A DNA stretch of 64,000 nucleotides, taken from NCBI GenBank assembly GCA_947502885.1, contig CANNBP010000004.1:248001-312000 (forward strand). The letters are read 5' to 3'. This document shows positions 34,336 to 42,302 of the stretch, piece by piece. The position numbers and the translations under genes are program-made. This DNA comes from an uncultured Aquimarina sp. Lineage in GTDB: Bacteria; Bacteroidota; Bacteroidia; Flavobacteriales; Flavobacteriaceae. How positions within the stretch are numbered: the first letter of the stretch is position 1; the number at the start of each line of letters is the position of its first letter. The notes under the pieces were generated by a model. That model did no database searches. It had not been told where the DNA came from and saw only the letters and a list, made by a program, of their open reading frames with translations.

Positions 34336-36053
34336 AAAAAAGTACGAGCATCACATTATTGACCACCGGCATCGGATTGATTGCCGGGCTATGGGCGTGG
34401 TATGATCACCGTACTCAAAACACCCCTACAAAAGAAACTAAAACTAAGGATCTCCCTGAAGATAATTTTATAGGGTCATTAGAGGAAGATACGATACCAA
34501 TCACTCCTGTATCTACTCCTATAACAAAAGAAAAAGGTATTCGCTTGTCAAAACCTTTATCCAAGCTTTCTAAAAGAAGTTATACTGTTCCCCCAGCTAA
34601 GACAACGATTCAAGAACCCTTGGAACAAAGTTACGAAACCACACAAATTACAATTACCAATACTTCGGATACAGCCCGTAAGGTACGTTTATGGAATGGA
34701 CATCAAAAACCGCCTTTGAGCATACCACTTCCAGAAGATATACAGGATCATGTGGTGCGTACCATCCGTACCAGTGGTTCTCAGGGAACAGGTATTTATC
34801 CACAAGGCATAGTGGTGAACCCTTACAACGGAAAAACCTTTATCGCCAACCAATTATCAAACTCCATTAGTGTTTTGGACACGAGTGGAAACTTACAACA
34901 TACTATAGTCCTACCTAATTTTGGTAACCCTTATGGTCTTTCACCCACTGACCTGACCGTACATTCCCATGCTGATTCCCCAAACTACGGGAAGGTCTAT
35001 GTGGTGAATACCATTGGGGATAGTATTAGTATTTTAGGAACTGACTTTACAGTAGAAAAAACTATTCCCGTAGGAGTACGTCCTGTAGCCATCGCCTTTA
35101 ATACCGTTAATGCAACTTTATATATAGCCAATATCGCGGAAGATACGGTGAGCGTTATCAATACCGTTTCGAATGTTGTTACGCATACTATTGTAGTGGG
35201 GAAAGCTCCGAGTCACATTACCATTCATCCAGAAACAGGACAAGCTTTTGTATTGAATTCTGGTGACACAAGTATTACAGTAATTGACAAGGATCACAGG
35301 AGTACGGATACGGTTAATATTGGTGGTGGCATCCAGATAACCACTACGGCTTATAGTCCAATGACCAATCATTTGTATGTGGTTTCTTCAGGAAATAGTA
35401 TAGTTATCCCTATACATTTAGATACGAATAGACTAGGAGATCCGATTCGGGTTGGAAACGATCCATACGCGATTTTGTACCACCCCAATAACGGGTTTAT
35501 CTACGTGGGTAATCGAGGGGATGATACCTTTACCATTGTAGATGGTAATGAGGATGTAGTAGACACTTTATCCCTTGGAGCGGTACAAAATGCAGTCACC
35601 ATAGACCCCAAAAATGATAGGATTTATAGTACTAATCCCACAGCAGGAACTATAGCCCTTATTTCTTATGCCAAGGAAAGTAGTGTCATTAAAGTAAATG
35701 GTAACTACTTTGAAAAAAGAGAGGACTTTATCTATAACCCAGCGAAAATTGAGCATATACGCTTTGTATTCTCTGGCACAGAACGTTTTAATGTACTAGA
35801 CATCGAACATAATAGTATGACCGGAGGAAGTACCAACCGTCCGATCTCTTTTTCTAATTATGGACATCCCCAAAACTTCTCCAATGTAGCCGAAGTCATA
35901 GGAATGAAAGGAATTATTATCGATGGGCATATGAGCTGGTTATTTCAAATAGCAGCCAAACAAACCATCACCATTATTACCTACTATAGCCAAATTGAAA
36001 CATCAAACCTTTTAGAATATGCAATACTTAATCAGAAAAACAGCAAGATATGA
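34332..36053 (+). CDS. Membrane-anchored YVTN beta-propeller protein
   Basis: 573 residues. An N-terminal membrane helix (about 6-23) is followed by a Thr/Pro/Lys linker, then about seven blades of the YVTN type between residues ~140 and 465 (recurring pattern G..P..I..NP..G..Y..N...D.ISV.D), and a C-terminal beta domain (about 465-573). Such propellers bind proteins or glycans outside the cytoplasm. In this setting it could be an adhesion or receptor-binding component standing on a membrane. Chromosomal YVTN proteins exist, but here it lies within an unbroken operon, joined by ATGA overlaps on both sides. Confidence 0.75.
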   Translation: MKKSTSITLLTTGIGLIAGLWAWYDHRTQNTPTKETKTKDLPEDNFIGSLEEDTIPITPVSTPITKEKGIRLSKPLSKLSKRSYTVPPAKTTIQEPLEQSYETTQITITNTSDTARKVRLWNGHQKPPLSIPLPEDIQDHVVRTIRTSGSQGTGIYPQGIVVNPYNGKTFIANQLSNSISVLDTSGNLQHTIVLPNFGNPYGLSPTDLTVHSHADSPNYGKVYVVNTIGDSISILGTDFTVEKTIPVGVRPVAIAFNTVNATLYIANIAEDTVSVINTVSNVVTHTIVVGKAPSHITIHPETGQAFVLNSGDTSITVIDKDHRSTDTVNIGGGIQITTTAYSPMTNHLYVVSSGNSIVIPIHLDTNRLGDPIRVGNDPYAILYHPNNGFIYVGNRGDDTFTIVDGNEDVVDTLSLGAVQNAVTIDPKNDRIYSTNPTAGTIALISYAKESSVIKVNGNYFEKREDFIYNPAKIEHIRFVFSGTERFNVLDIEHNSMTGGSTNRPISFSNYGHPQNFSNVAEVIGMKGIIIDGHMSWLFQIAAKQTITIITYYSQIETSNLLEYAILNQKNSKI

Positions 36054-36481
36054 ACAACATATTAGATACTGCGTTGGCAGAATACGGAATTACAGAGGTT
36101 GTAGGTAGTAATAACAACCCTCGCATTCTTCAGTACTCAAAAGAAATAGGATACTCATGGGTGCAAGGCGATGAATTGTCATGGTGCAGCATTTTTGCCA
36201 ATTGGGTTGCCATGAAAGCAGGCTACCAGAGAAGCGGTAAGCTTGATGCTAGATCATGGCTCAAAGTAGGTACGCCCACCACCACACCCAAAATGGGTGA
36301 TGTTGTGGTCTTTTGGAGAGTGAAAAAAAGTGATTGGAGAGGGCATGTAGGTTTTTTTATCAACTATAGCCAGGATAAAAAATACATCTATGTGTTAGGT
36401 GGTAATCAGAATAATCAAGTATGCATCAAACCTTATCCAGTGTATCGTCTGTTAGGGTTTCGATCCATTACGCATGCATAG
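36050..36481 (+). CDS. CHAP/NlpC-type peptidoglycan peptidase (TIGR02594-like)
   Basis: 143 residues. Catalytic Cys in the motif ELSWCSIFANW near residue 47, His in RGHVGFF near 101, and a GGNQ turn near 122, as in TIGR02594-type CHAP peptidases found in phages and Bacteroidota. No signal peptide or anchor. It should cut the peptide part of peptidoglycan, for entry or lysis. It starts inside the stop of the propeller gene (ATGA). Confidence 0.85.
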   Translation: MNNILDTALAEYGITEVVGSNNNPRILQYSKEIGYSWVQGDELSWCSIFANWVAMKAGYQRSGKLDARSWLKVGTPTTTPKMGDVVVFWRVKKSDWRGHVGFFINYSQDKKYIYVLGGNQNNQVCIKPYPVYRLLGFRSITHA

Positions 36482-36525
36482 AATTAAAAAATATGGTATC
36501 AACAACTATGTAAAAGAAAGAACTT

Positions 36526-36711
36526 ATGAAAACAGGAATAGCAGTTTTAGGAGGGTTTATTCTTGGTGCCATCCTCTATTCAAGAGGATGTTCCAAACAT
36601 CAAAAACATAAAGAACGAAAATATAAAAAGAACCTAAAATATGTCCTTAAAGATATGAAAGTATCGGATCAGGTCATCACTAGTAAAATCAAACGAGTAT
36701 TTGAAGAATAA
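36526..36711 (+). CDS. Small N-terminally anchored basic protein (61 aa)
   Basis: One membrane helix at residues 4-19 (GGFILGAILYSRG) followed by a Lys/His-rich helical tail. Not recognised. It belongs to the series of small single-helix proteins in this operon. Confidence 0.6.
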   Translation: MKTGIAVLGGFILGAILYSRGCSKHQKHKERKYKKNLKYVLKDMKVSDQVITSKIKRVFEE

Positions 36712-36717
36712 GTCACT

Positions 36718-37173
36718 ATGCCAATACCTATTAAAATACAACAAAAGAGTTTTGTGGTTCCAGAATCGGGAGATCCTTGTGAGCTATGGATTGGTTATTA
36801 CAAACAACTCAAAAAACATACAGGAACCAACAATGCTCGTATGCTGTGGTTAGTTACTTGGAAATCCAATGGGGATGCAAGTTGTGCAACCAATCCAAGG
36901 TTTCATAGATGGCTTCGAAAAAATAGAATTGATGTATCCAATGCTGCCACCAGAACTATGGCAGATATTTCTTCCATAGGAAGTAATGTCATGGGATTGG
37001 GTAAAAACCTATCTGGTTTTTTAAGCTTAGGAGTTCCCATCACATTGGGATTTCTCTTGATAATTATAGGGATTGTGCTTTGGAACACTTCTAAAAAAGC
37101 TGATGTGACGGATTTGGCGATGTTATCACCAGTAGGAAGAGGAGCTTCCGCTTTAAAACTATTACAGAAATGA
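36718..37173 (+). CDS. Membrane protein with Cys-containing head (151 aa)
   Basis: The N-terminal ~65 residues form a soluble domain with a Trp-rich core and two Cys (CELW and SCATNPRF). A Gly/Ser/Met-rich stretch follows, then one strong membrane helix at ~104-121 and a basic C-terminus. It overlaps the next gene by four bases. Not recognised. Confidence 0.6.
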   Translation: MPIPIKIQQKSFVVPESGDPCELWIGYYKQLKKHTGTNNARMLWLVTWKSNGDASCATNPRFHRWLRKNRIDVSNAATRTMADISSIGSNVMGLGKNLSGFLSLGVPITLGFLLIIIGIVLWNTSKKADVTDLAMLSPVGRGASALKLLQK

Positions 37174-37661
37174 GAAAAACAGAGAACTTACAGTTTTTAG
37201 GAGGAATGATTGCATTAGGCTTAACCGCATCCCTATATCATACCATCACCCAAAAAGGAAATGATCGTCTGGCAAGTAAACTCCTAATTGTGCTAACTCA
37301 AAAACTAGACCCTTCCTCCAAAGGTTTAGCTGCTGAGAATGCTTTTGATATTCGCTATAAGGATAGAGTGTTACGTACTATTTCAGGGAATATAGCGGTC
37401 TTAAAAAAGAGTAGAGCTATTCAATTAGCAAAACAATTGCATAGCGGGTTTAAGCCTTGGTATCAAAATGATAAAGAAGAGGTCATCTATAATGTACTTA
37501 GGGGATTCAAAGACAAGTTACAGGTATCGCAAATGGCTAAAGCCTATCAGAACGAATATAAGATCAATCTGATTGAGCAATTACAGGAACATTTTAATGC
37601 AACCGAAGTAGCAAAAGCATTGACAATTGTTGATAAACTACCCCCTTATAGAACTTTATAA
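37170..37661 (+). CDS. Anchored helical protein, annexin-like repeat type (163 aa)
   Basis: An N-terminal membrane helix (about 8-24) precedes a helical domain. Residues ~85-160 align with the next protein: AK-x-L ... W-x-N/D-DKEEV-x2-V-x3-L/F-x-DK-x-QV ... KLPPYR. I associate this helical pattern with small annexin-like domains seen in Bacteroidota mobile elements, from memory. It may bind membranes or peptidoglycan. Confidence 0.6.
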   Translation: MRKTENLQFLGGMIALGLTASLYHTITQKGNDRLASKLLIVLTQKLDPSSKGLAAENAFDIRYKDRVLRTISGNIAVLKKSRAIQLAKQLHSGFKPWYQNDKEEVIYNVLRGFKDKLQVSQMAKAYQNEYKINLIEQLQEHFNATEVAKALTIVDKLPPYRTL

Positions 37662-37665
37662 TAGC

Positions 37666-38193
37666 ATGCAGATGAAAATGACAAAAACAAAAGGATGGGT
37701 TATAACAGGGGTTGCAGTTTCCATTACAGGAATTGTTGCTTATGTGTTATGGAGGAAGTATCAAAAGAACCAAACAGAAGAGATCCAACTTGGTATAGCT
37801 TCAGGGAGTTCTAAAAAAGTATTTCAACGTACTAGTGGCGTTCCCGTAACTGAACCCAATTGGAAGAACCCATACGACATGAATTATACCAGAGATGTTA
37901 AAAACTGGCTTCAAGGAAAAAGGATTAAAGAACTCAATCCTCATGTCGCATTGGATTATGCCAAAAGATTAAAAACTGCCAAGCAAAAATGGGATGATAA
38001 GGAAGAAGTTGTTGAATGGGTATTTGATCAATTACAAGATAAAACACAAGTGGCCAGTATTTCTAGAGCCTTTTATAAAGCACATAATAAAATGGATATG
38101 TGGAAATACTTGAGAAGCTTTTTAAGTGATTCAGAATTGAAGCGCTATGTACATATCCCTGTAAGGAAATTACGAAACTATAGATTGGTGTAA
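37666..38193 (+). CDS. Anchored helical protein, paralogue of the previous gene (175 aa)
   Basis: ATG 37666; nearby ATGs at 37672 and 37678 are also possible, while an upstream TTG inside the previous gene is unlikely. One membrane helix near residues 10-27, a linker, then the same helical domain as in the previous gene (KKWDDKEEVVEWVFDQLQDK-type block). The tandem pair may form a hetero-oligomer. Confidence 0.65.
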   Translation: MQMKMTKTKGWVITGVAVSITGIVAYVLWRKYQKNQTEEIQLGIASGSSKKVFQRTSGVPVTEPNWKNPYDMNYTRDVKNWLQGKRIKELNPHVALDYAKRLKTAKQKWDDKEEVVEWVFDQLQDKTQVASISRAFYKAHNKMDMWKYLRSFLSDSELKRYVHIPVRKLRNYRLV

Positions 38194-38231
38194 GCTGTTA
38201 CCATACTGACATATATTAAAATACGATAGAG

Positions 38232-38666
38232 ATGAAAAAGAAAACGATAACCACCCCCAAAAAGAATGCTACCCTATGGATAGGGTTAGGTGTGATAGGG
38301 CTATTAGGAGGAGCTACCTACTGGCTTGTGAAAAAACGAAAAGAGAAAGAAGAAGCCGAGTTATTAGGGATCACAGATGACAGTTCAAAAGAAGTCAAAA
38401 AGATGGTGAGGACTTCCAGATTCCGATGTGTTAATAAAGGCTATCCTTTGAGTTACGGTACATGTAATGCTGATGTAAAAATCTTGCAGCGTTACCTGAA
38501 AATTTACAAAGAAGATTTAGGTAGTAGCGGAAAGAACAAAGATGGTGTAGATGGAATGTTTGGAAGTAAAACGGCTAAAGCAGCCCGAAAGCATTTGGGG
38601 AAAGTTTCTTTTACCAAAAAAGATATAGATGGAATGAAAACAAGTATAAAAATAATTAAAGCATGA
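38232..38666 (+). CDS. Anchored peptidoglycan-binding-domain protein (144 aa)
   Basis: Membrane helix at about residues 12-32, Lys/Glu-rich linker, then a PG-binding-1-like domain (about 60-135) with the landmarks DVKILQRYLKIY and DGVDGMFGSKTAKAAR. The domain would sit on the far side of the membrane and bind the cell wall. It overlaps the next gene by four bases. Confidence 0.75.
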   Translation: MKKKTITTPKKNATLWIGLGVIGLLGGATYWLVKKRKEKEEAELLGITDDSSKEVKKMVRTSRFRCVNKGYPLSYGTCNADVKILQRYLKIYKEDLGSSGKNKDGVDGMFGSKTAKAARKHLGKVSFTKKDIDGMKTSIKIIKA

Positions 38667-39076
38667 TAAGCAACAGACAACTATATATTGCCGGAGCGAT
38701 TACAGGAATAGGTGTTTTAGCCTATTTCCTCTGCACTAAAAAGTCGGCTCAAAAAAGTATCAAACCACCAAAACCTGAACCAGTTAAGGAAAATGGATAT
38801 ACCAGTTTGAAAAAGACTTCCTCAAATAAAAAGGAAATAACGACCCAAAAAGAAGAAGGTACATTTCCATTACGATCAGGGAGTACCAGTAAAGAAGTAG
38901 AACGATTACAAATCTGGCTACTCCGAAATCACGGTTGGAAAGGAGCTGTAACAGGCACTTTTGACTCTCAAACATTAGGGTTGGTACGCAAGAGTTTGAA
39001 ACGAGACACCGTAGATCAGGAAACCTATACTAAATATCAAATGGGAATTCCCATTCATCAACAAATACACTCATAA
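38663..39076 (+). CDS. Anchored peptidoglycan-binding-domain protein (137 aa)
   Basis: Membrane helix at ~7-24, Lys/Ser/Pro linker, then a PG-binding-1-like domain (about 72-130): SGSTSKEVERLQIWLLRN followed by TGTFDSQTLGLV. Same layout as the preceding gene, so the two are probably paralogues that fix a membrane structure to the cell wall. Confidence 0.75.
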   Translation: MISNRQLYIAGAITGIGVLAYFLCTKKSAQKSIKPPKPEPVKENGYTSLKKTSSNKKEITTQKEEGTFPLRSGSTSKEVERLQIWLLRNHGWKGAVTGTFDSQTLGLVRKSLKRDTVDQETYTKYQMGIPIHQQIHS

Positions 39077-39078
39077 TC

Positions 39079-39303
39079 ATGAAACAAAGAAGAAGTATTA
39101 AAAACTATCTCGATGCACTGGTTGACAAGGATGGTTTAAAAACAGAAGTAACCATTACGCTGACGAATGAAACCTTGTTAAAAATTATCGGGGCTTTATT
39201 GTTATCTGGAGTAACTGCGGTGATGCTTTCTCATTTAATTAAAAATGCATTTCCAAATATGCAATTAGCAGCCATTCAAAAACAAATAGCAAATCTTACA
39301 TAA
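39079..39303 (+). CDS. Small single-helix membrane protein (74 aa)
   Basis: A soluble basic/acidic N-terminus of ~32 residues, a membrane helix at ~34-53, and a short amphipathic tail. Starts two bases after the previous stop. Not recognised. Confidence 0.6.
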   Translation: MKQRRSIKNYLDALVDKDGLKTEVTITLTNETLLKIIGALLLSGVTAVMLSHLIKNAFPNMQLAAIQKQIANLT

Positions 39304-39323
39304 TCTCTTATTTCAAACCTACT

Positions 39324-39662
39324 ATGGAAACAATTTTTCAAAACATTGCAGGGTATATCAACTCCTTAGATTGGGGTTATATCCTCACTTTTATATTGAT
39401 TTCTTATGGAATCAACCATTCGACTTTTAGAGCTTTTATTACCAACGGTTTAGGAATTACACTCAAAACCCGATATCGCGTGTTGATCGTAGGTGTTGTA
39501 TACGGAGTATTCATTTTCTTTATTAGAGGATATGCGCTTTACAGTGTAGAAATACTCTTTCAATCCTTCGTATTCGCATTGGTATTTCACAAGTTGATTA
39601 TTGAACTAGTGATAGAACGTCTCTTCCCAAAAAAACAAGAACAAAACAACGAATATTTATGA
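39324..39662 (+). CDS. Three-helix membrane protein, holin-like layout (112 aa)
   Basis: About three hydrophobic helices (residues 18-36, 48-66, 72-95) and a polar Lys/Gln-rich tail. The size and layout fit a phage holin, and the next gene resembles an inner spanin, but no sequence family was recognised. Overlaps the next gene by four bases. Confidence 0.6.
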   Translation: METIFQNIAGYINSLDWGYILTFILISYGINHSTFRAFITNGLGITLKTRYRVLIVGVVYGVFIFFIRGYALYSVEILFQSFVFALVFHKLIIELVIERLFPKKQEQNNEYL

Positions 39663-39952
39663 ATGCATGGAAATGGATACTACCTCTATCGATAATTATT
39701 GGGGTAGTAACGGTATTGTTGGCAATTGTGATTCCACAAGAAGAAAGAAGTATAAGGCAAAAAGAGGTTGAACATCATAAGACACTTGCCTATTATAACA
39801 AACGATTGCTTGAGGTCAATGAAATTTTAGATGATCACATCTATTTATTGGAGAATCATTCGGATAGTCTAAGAACTTTGATCGTCAACCAACAAAAGAA
39901 AATTAAAGAACTAAAAACAAAAATCAAATATGGAAGTCGGTTATCAAAGTGA
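39659..39952 (+). CDS. N-terminally anchored coiled-coil protein, spanin-like (97 aa)
   Basis: Membrane helix at ~5-25, then a long coiled coil to the C-terminus with a basic end. This is the layout of inner-membrane spanins (Rz type), which bridge to an outer-membrane partner during lysis of Gram-negative hosts; no partner lipoprotein gene was seen overlapping it. It overlaps the next gene by 23 bases. Confidence 0.6.
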   Translation: MNAWKWILPLSIIIGVVTVLLAIVIPQEERSIRQKEVEHHKTLAYYNKRLLEVNEILDDHIYLLENHSDSLRTLIVNQQKKIKELKTKIKYGSRLSK

Positions 39953-40694
39953 TTTAACTCTGAATAATATCAGAGGAGATGGAAATGTACCTATTGAAAA
40001 TAGTTTAGGCGGATATGGGGTTACAATAGGAAACGCCATAAATAAATATTATGCATTGTTAAGTCCTACCTTAACATCTCCCTACAAGACGGGGCTTCCG
40101 CTACATATCTATTTTCATCAACCTAATACCGGAGCTTCCAGTATAAATATTGATAGAAAAGGATTAGTACCACTTAAAAAATTTGATGGTGATGCATTAG
40201 TGGATTTAGCATCTGGAGATATCCAGATAGGAATAATATATACCCTTGTATTTGATGGAACGGTTTTTCAGGTGCTTACAGGAATACCGCCCAAAGGGCA
40301 AACTGGAACAGCAATACAACAGGAAATTTTTTCGATTGAAGACAGAAATATAGAAGGAAATAAGGTTTTTTATTTCGGGGAGCAAAACAAATATGCAGTT
40401 ATTAATGGAAATATGATAACGCCTATCGATATTCGATTAAGAAGTGTTGACGGAGCTGGAGGACTTTCTGGTGCTGTACTAAAAATGCCTGTGCCTTTGG
40501 ATATCGATGGGGTAATCTCATGGACATCTTTAAGTGTATCTGGTAATCCATTTTTTTGTCGTTTAAGTGGTTTTGGGGTCGTTCATATAGATGGAACACT
40601 CAGTTCTGCAATAGATGAAGTAGTGTTAAATTTCCCGACTTATATTGCTAAAACTCCATTAGAATTTCCAAGAACCCCTCTTTTTAACCAATAA
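39930..40694 (+). CDS. Fibre/receptor-binding-type protein (254 aa)
   Basis: Residues ~40-125 follow a pattern I know from phage tail-fibre and host-contact proteins of Bacteroidota: a Y-x-L-x-P segment, then QPNTGASSINIDRKGLVPL, then LASGDIQIGIIYTLVFDGT. A beta-rich C-terminal domain (about 140-254) would be the binding tip. No membrane helix or signal peptide. It suggests that the operon makes a particle that contacts a cell surface. Confidence 0.65.
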   Translation: MEVGYQSDLTLNNIRGDGNVPIENSLGGYGVTIGNAINKYYALLSPTLTSPYKTGLPLHIYFHQPNTGASSINIDRKGLVPLKKFDGDALVDLASGDIQIGIIYTLVFDGTVFQVLTGIPPKGQTGTAIQQEIFSIEDRNIEGNKVFYFGEQNKYAVINGNMITPIDIRLRSVDGAGGLSGAVLKMPVPLDIDGVISWTSLSVSGNPFFCRLSGFGVVHIDGTLSSAIDEVVLNFPTYIAKTPLEFPRTPLFNQ

Positions 40695-40704
40695 AATCAC
40701 GACC

Positions 40705-41334
40705 ATGCTATCAGCCAAAGAAAAATTTGTTATTCGATATTACCCTTTTGCTAAAAAAGCATCGGAGAAGTCAGGTATTCCAATTTTGTTTGCTTTGGCG
40801 CAAAGTGCGTTAGAATCAGGATGGGGAAAGTCAGCCAAAGGGAATATGATGTTTGGTATCAAAAAAGGATCAGGCAAGAATTATGGAGGATGGTCGCAGG
40901 GGCTAACCCAATTAATCACTACAACGGAATATTCATCTGTCTCAAGTCGGAGCTTTCCATATATATATCCTGGTTATCCTGTACGTACTAGCAGTGGTAA
41001 ATGGAAGTACAAGATAAAAGATACGTTTCGAGCCTACCCAAGCCCTTTTCATTCTTTTCTTGATTGGGCAGGTTTGTTAAAAAAGAATACTCGATATGCA
41101 ATGGCATTACGTTATAAAAAAGACCCGTATCGCTTTACCGAAGAGGTAGCCAAAGCCGGATATGCTACTGATCCGAATTATGCTTCTAAGATCAAGAGAT
41201 TGATGAAGGAAATTGAACATATTATTATTCTAAAAAAACTACATAAACAAAAAAAAAGCTTCTTCCCGATACTGTTTATGACTGTAGGGGTAGCTATTGT
41301 TTTTGTGGTGGTATTGAAGTCTAACCCCAAATAA
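40705..41334 (+). CDS. Glucosaminidase (GH73-like) with C-terminal membrane anchor
   Basis: 209 residues. ALAQSALESGWGKSAKGN near residue 30 holds the catalytic Glu and GWG turn of FlgJ/GH73-type N-acetylglucosaminidases; further family blocks include FRAYPSPFHSFLDWAGLL. One hydrophobic helix at ~188-205 anchors the C-terminus. Free phage endolysins lack such an anchor, while membrane-fixed wall hydrolases are typical of virions with an inner membrane (for example PRD1 P7). It should cut the glycan strand. Confidence 0.85.
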   Translation: MLSAKEKFVIRYYPFAKKASEKSGIPILFALAQSALESGWGKSAKGNMMFGIKKGSGKNYGGWSQGLTQLITTTEYSSVSSRSFPYIYPGYPVRTSSGKWKYKIKDTFRAYPSPFHSFLDWAGLLKKNTRYAMALRYKKDPYRFTEEVAKAGYATDPNYASKIKRLMKEIEHIIILKKLHKQKKSFFPILFMTVGVAIVFVVVLKSNPK

Positions 41335-41341
41335 ATGAACT

Positions 41342-41659
41342 ATGGATTATATCAAACTAGCAGGGATTGTTCTAGGCAGTAATGTGATATTGGAACTCGT
41401 TAAATATATACTGCACTATCGAACCCAAAGGAAGTTAAAACGTGCTGAAATCAGAAATCTGGATGCACAAACCGATGAGAAAGTAGCCCAAAACTGGATG
41501 CAGTGGTCTGAAAAAATGGAAGAACGTATTAATGAACTGGAGAAAGACAATAAGGAAATGAAAGAGAAAGTGGTCATGCAGCGTAAAGAGATCAATGAGC
41601 TTAAAAAGTATATCGATCAACTAGAAGAAGAGTTAAGAACCTATCAAAAAGATAAGTAA
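41342..41659 (+). CDS. N-terminally anchored coiled-coil protein (105 aa)
   Basis: A weak membrane helix at ~5-25, then a charged coiled coil of ~75 residues with clear heptads. Similar in layout to the spanin-like protein at 39659 but not clearly homologous. Not recognised. Confidence 0.6.
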   Translation: MDYIKLAGIVLGSNVILELVKYILHYRTQRKLKRAEIRNLDAQTDEKVAQNWMQWSEKMEERINELEKDNKEMKEKVVMQRKEINELKKYIDQLEEELRTYQKDK

Positions 41660-41661
41660 TA

Positions 41662-41805
41662 ATGGCAGTAGATAAAAGAAACCCTTGGCTCAATATCATT
41701 TTTGGTGCATTTCTTCTGGTAAGTATCGCTAAAGGAGGAATCGTTATTCATGATTGGAATGAAAAACGAAAAGGCAAGAAGTCATGTAATTGTGCAAAAA
41801 AGTAA
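41662..41805 (+). CDS. Small single-helix membrane protein (47 aa)
   Basis: 47 residues: short polar start, one membrane helix at ~8-27, and a basic tail ending in CNCAKK. It starts two bases after the previous stop and shares one base with the next gene (TAATG). The two closely spaced Cys near the end are unusual. Confidence 0.6.
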   Translation: MAVDKRNPWLNIIFGAFLLVSIAKGGIVIHDWNEKRKGKKSCNCAKK

Positions 41806-42293
41806 TGACCAAACAAGAACAATATATCACCATTGGTTTGGGTGCTACATTAGCCATTACTATCGCTATAGTAATGGCCAAAAAAAAAGCAACTCCTAAG
41901 ATCAACATGAAAGTATTTGATAGTCCGGATCAACTGGGCTCAGGCAATTGTATGGACAAACGGTTGATAAAGATGCTATGGCAATTAGCTAAAAAAGCAA
42001 AGTATCCAGTTTTTCAAAAGATCAACTCTGGAGCAAGAACAGCCTATTGGAACTCAAAAGTGGGTGGGGTATCGAATTCGGCACATAAAATGCCTAAATG
42101 CATGGCAGTGGATATCAGCACTCCTACTATAACGATCAGAAACAAAATCGTTGTGATGGCAAAGCTTATCGGTTTTAAGAGAATCGGGGTAGGTAGAACC
42201 TTTGTACATCTGGATATAGATACTAGCAAAAGACAAAATGTAGCCTGGGGTTATCCTTCAGGAACAAAACCACCTATTAATCCTTTTATATAA
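41805..42293 (+). CDS. Anchored M15-type peptidase (D-Ala-D-Ala peptidase/endolysin fold)
   Basis: 162 residues from the ATG that overlaps the previous stop; an upstream TTG would add five. A membrane helix at ~8-25 is followed by an M15 peptidase domain with the zinc site S-x-x-H-x6-A-x-D (SAHKMPKCMAVDIS) and the second His in FVHLDID. Expected to cut peptide cross-links. With the CHAP-type peptidase and glucosaminidase, this cluster covers both peptide and glycan bonds of the wall. Confidence 0.8.
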   Translation: MTKQEQYITIGLGATLAITIAIVMAKKKATPKINMKVFDSPDQLGSGNCMDKRLIKMLWQLAKKAKYPVFQKINSGARTAYWNSKVGGVSNSAHKMPKCMAVDISTPTITIRNKIVVMAKLIGFKRIGVGRTFVHLDIDTSKRQNVAWGYPSGTKPPINPFI

Positions 42294-42302
42294 AATAAAA
42301 TT

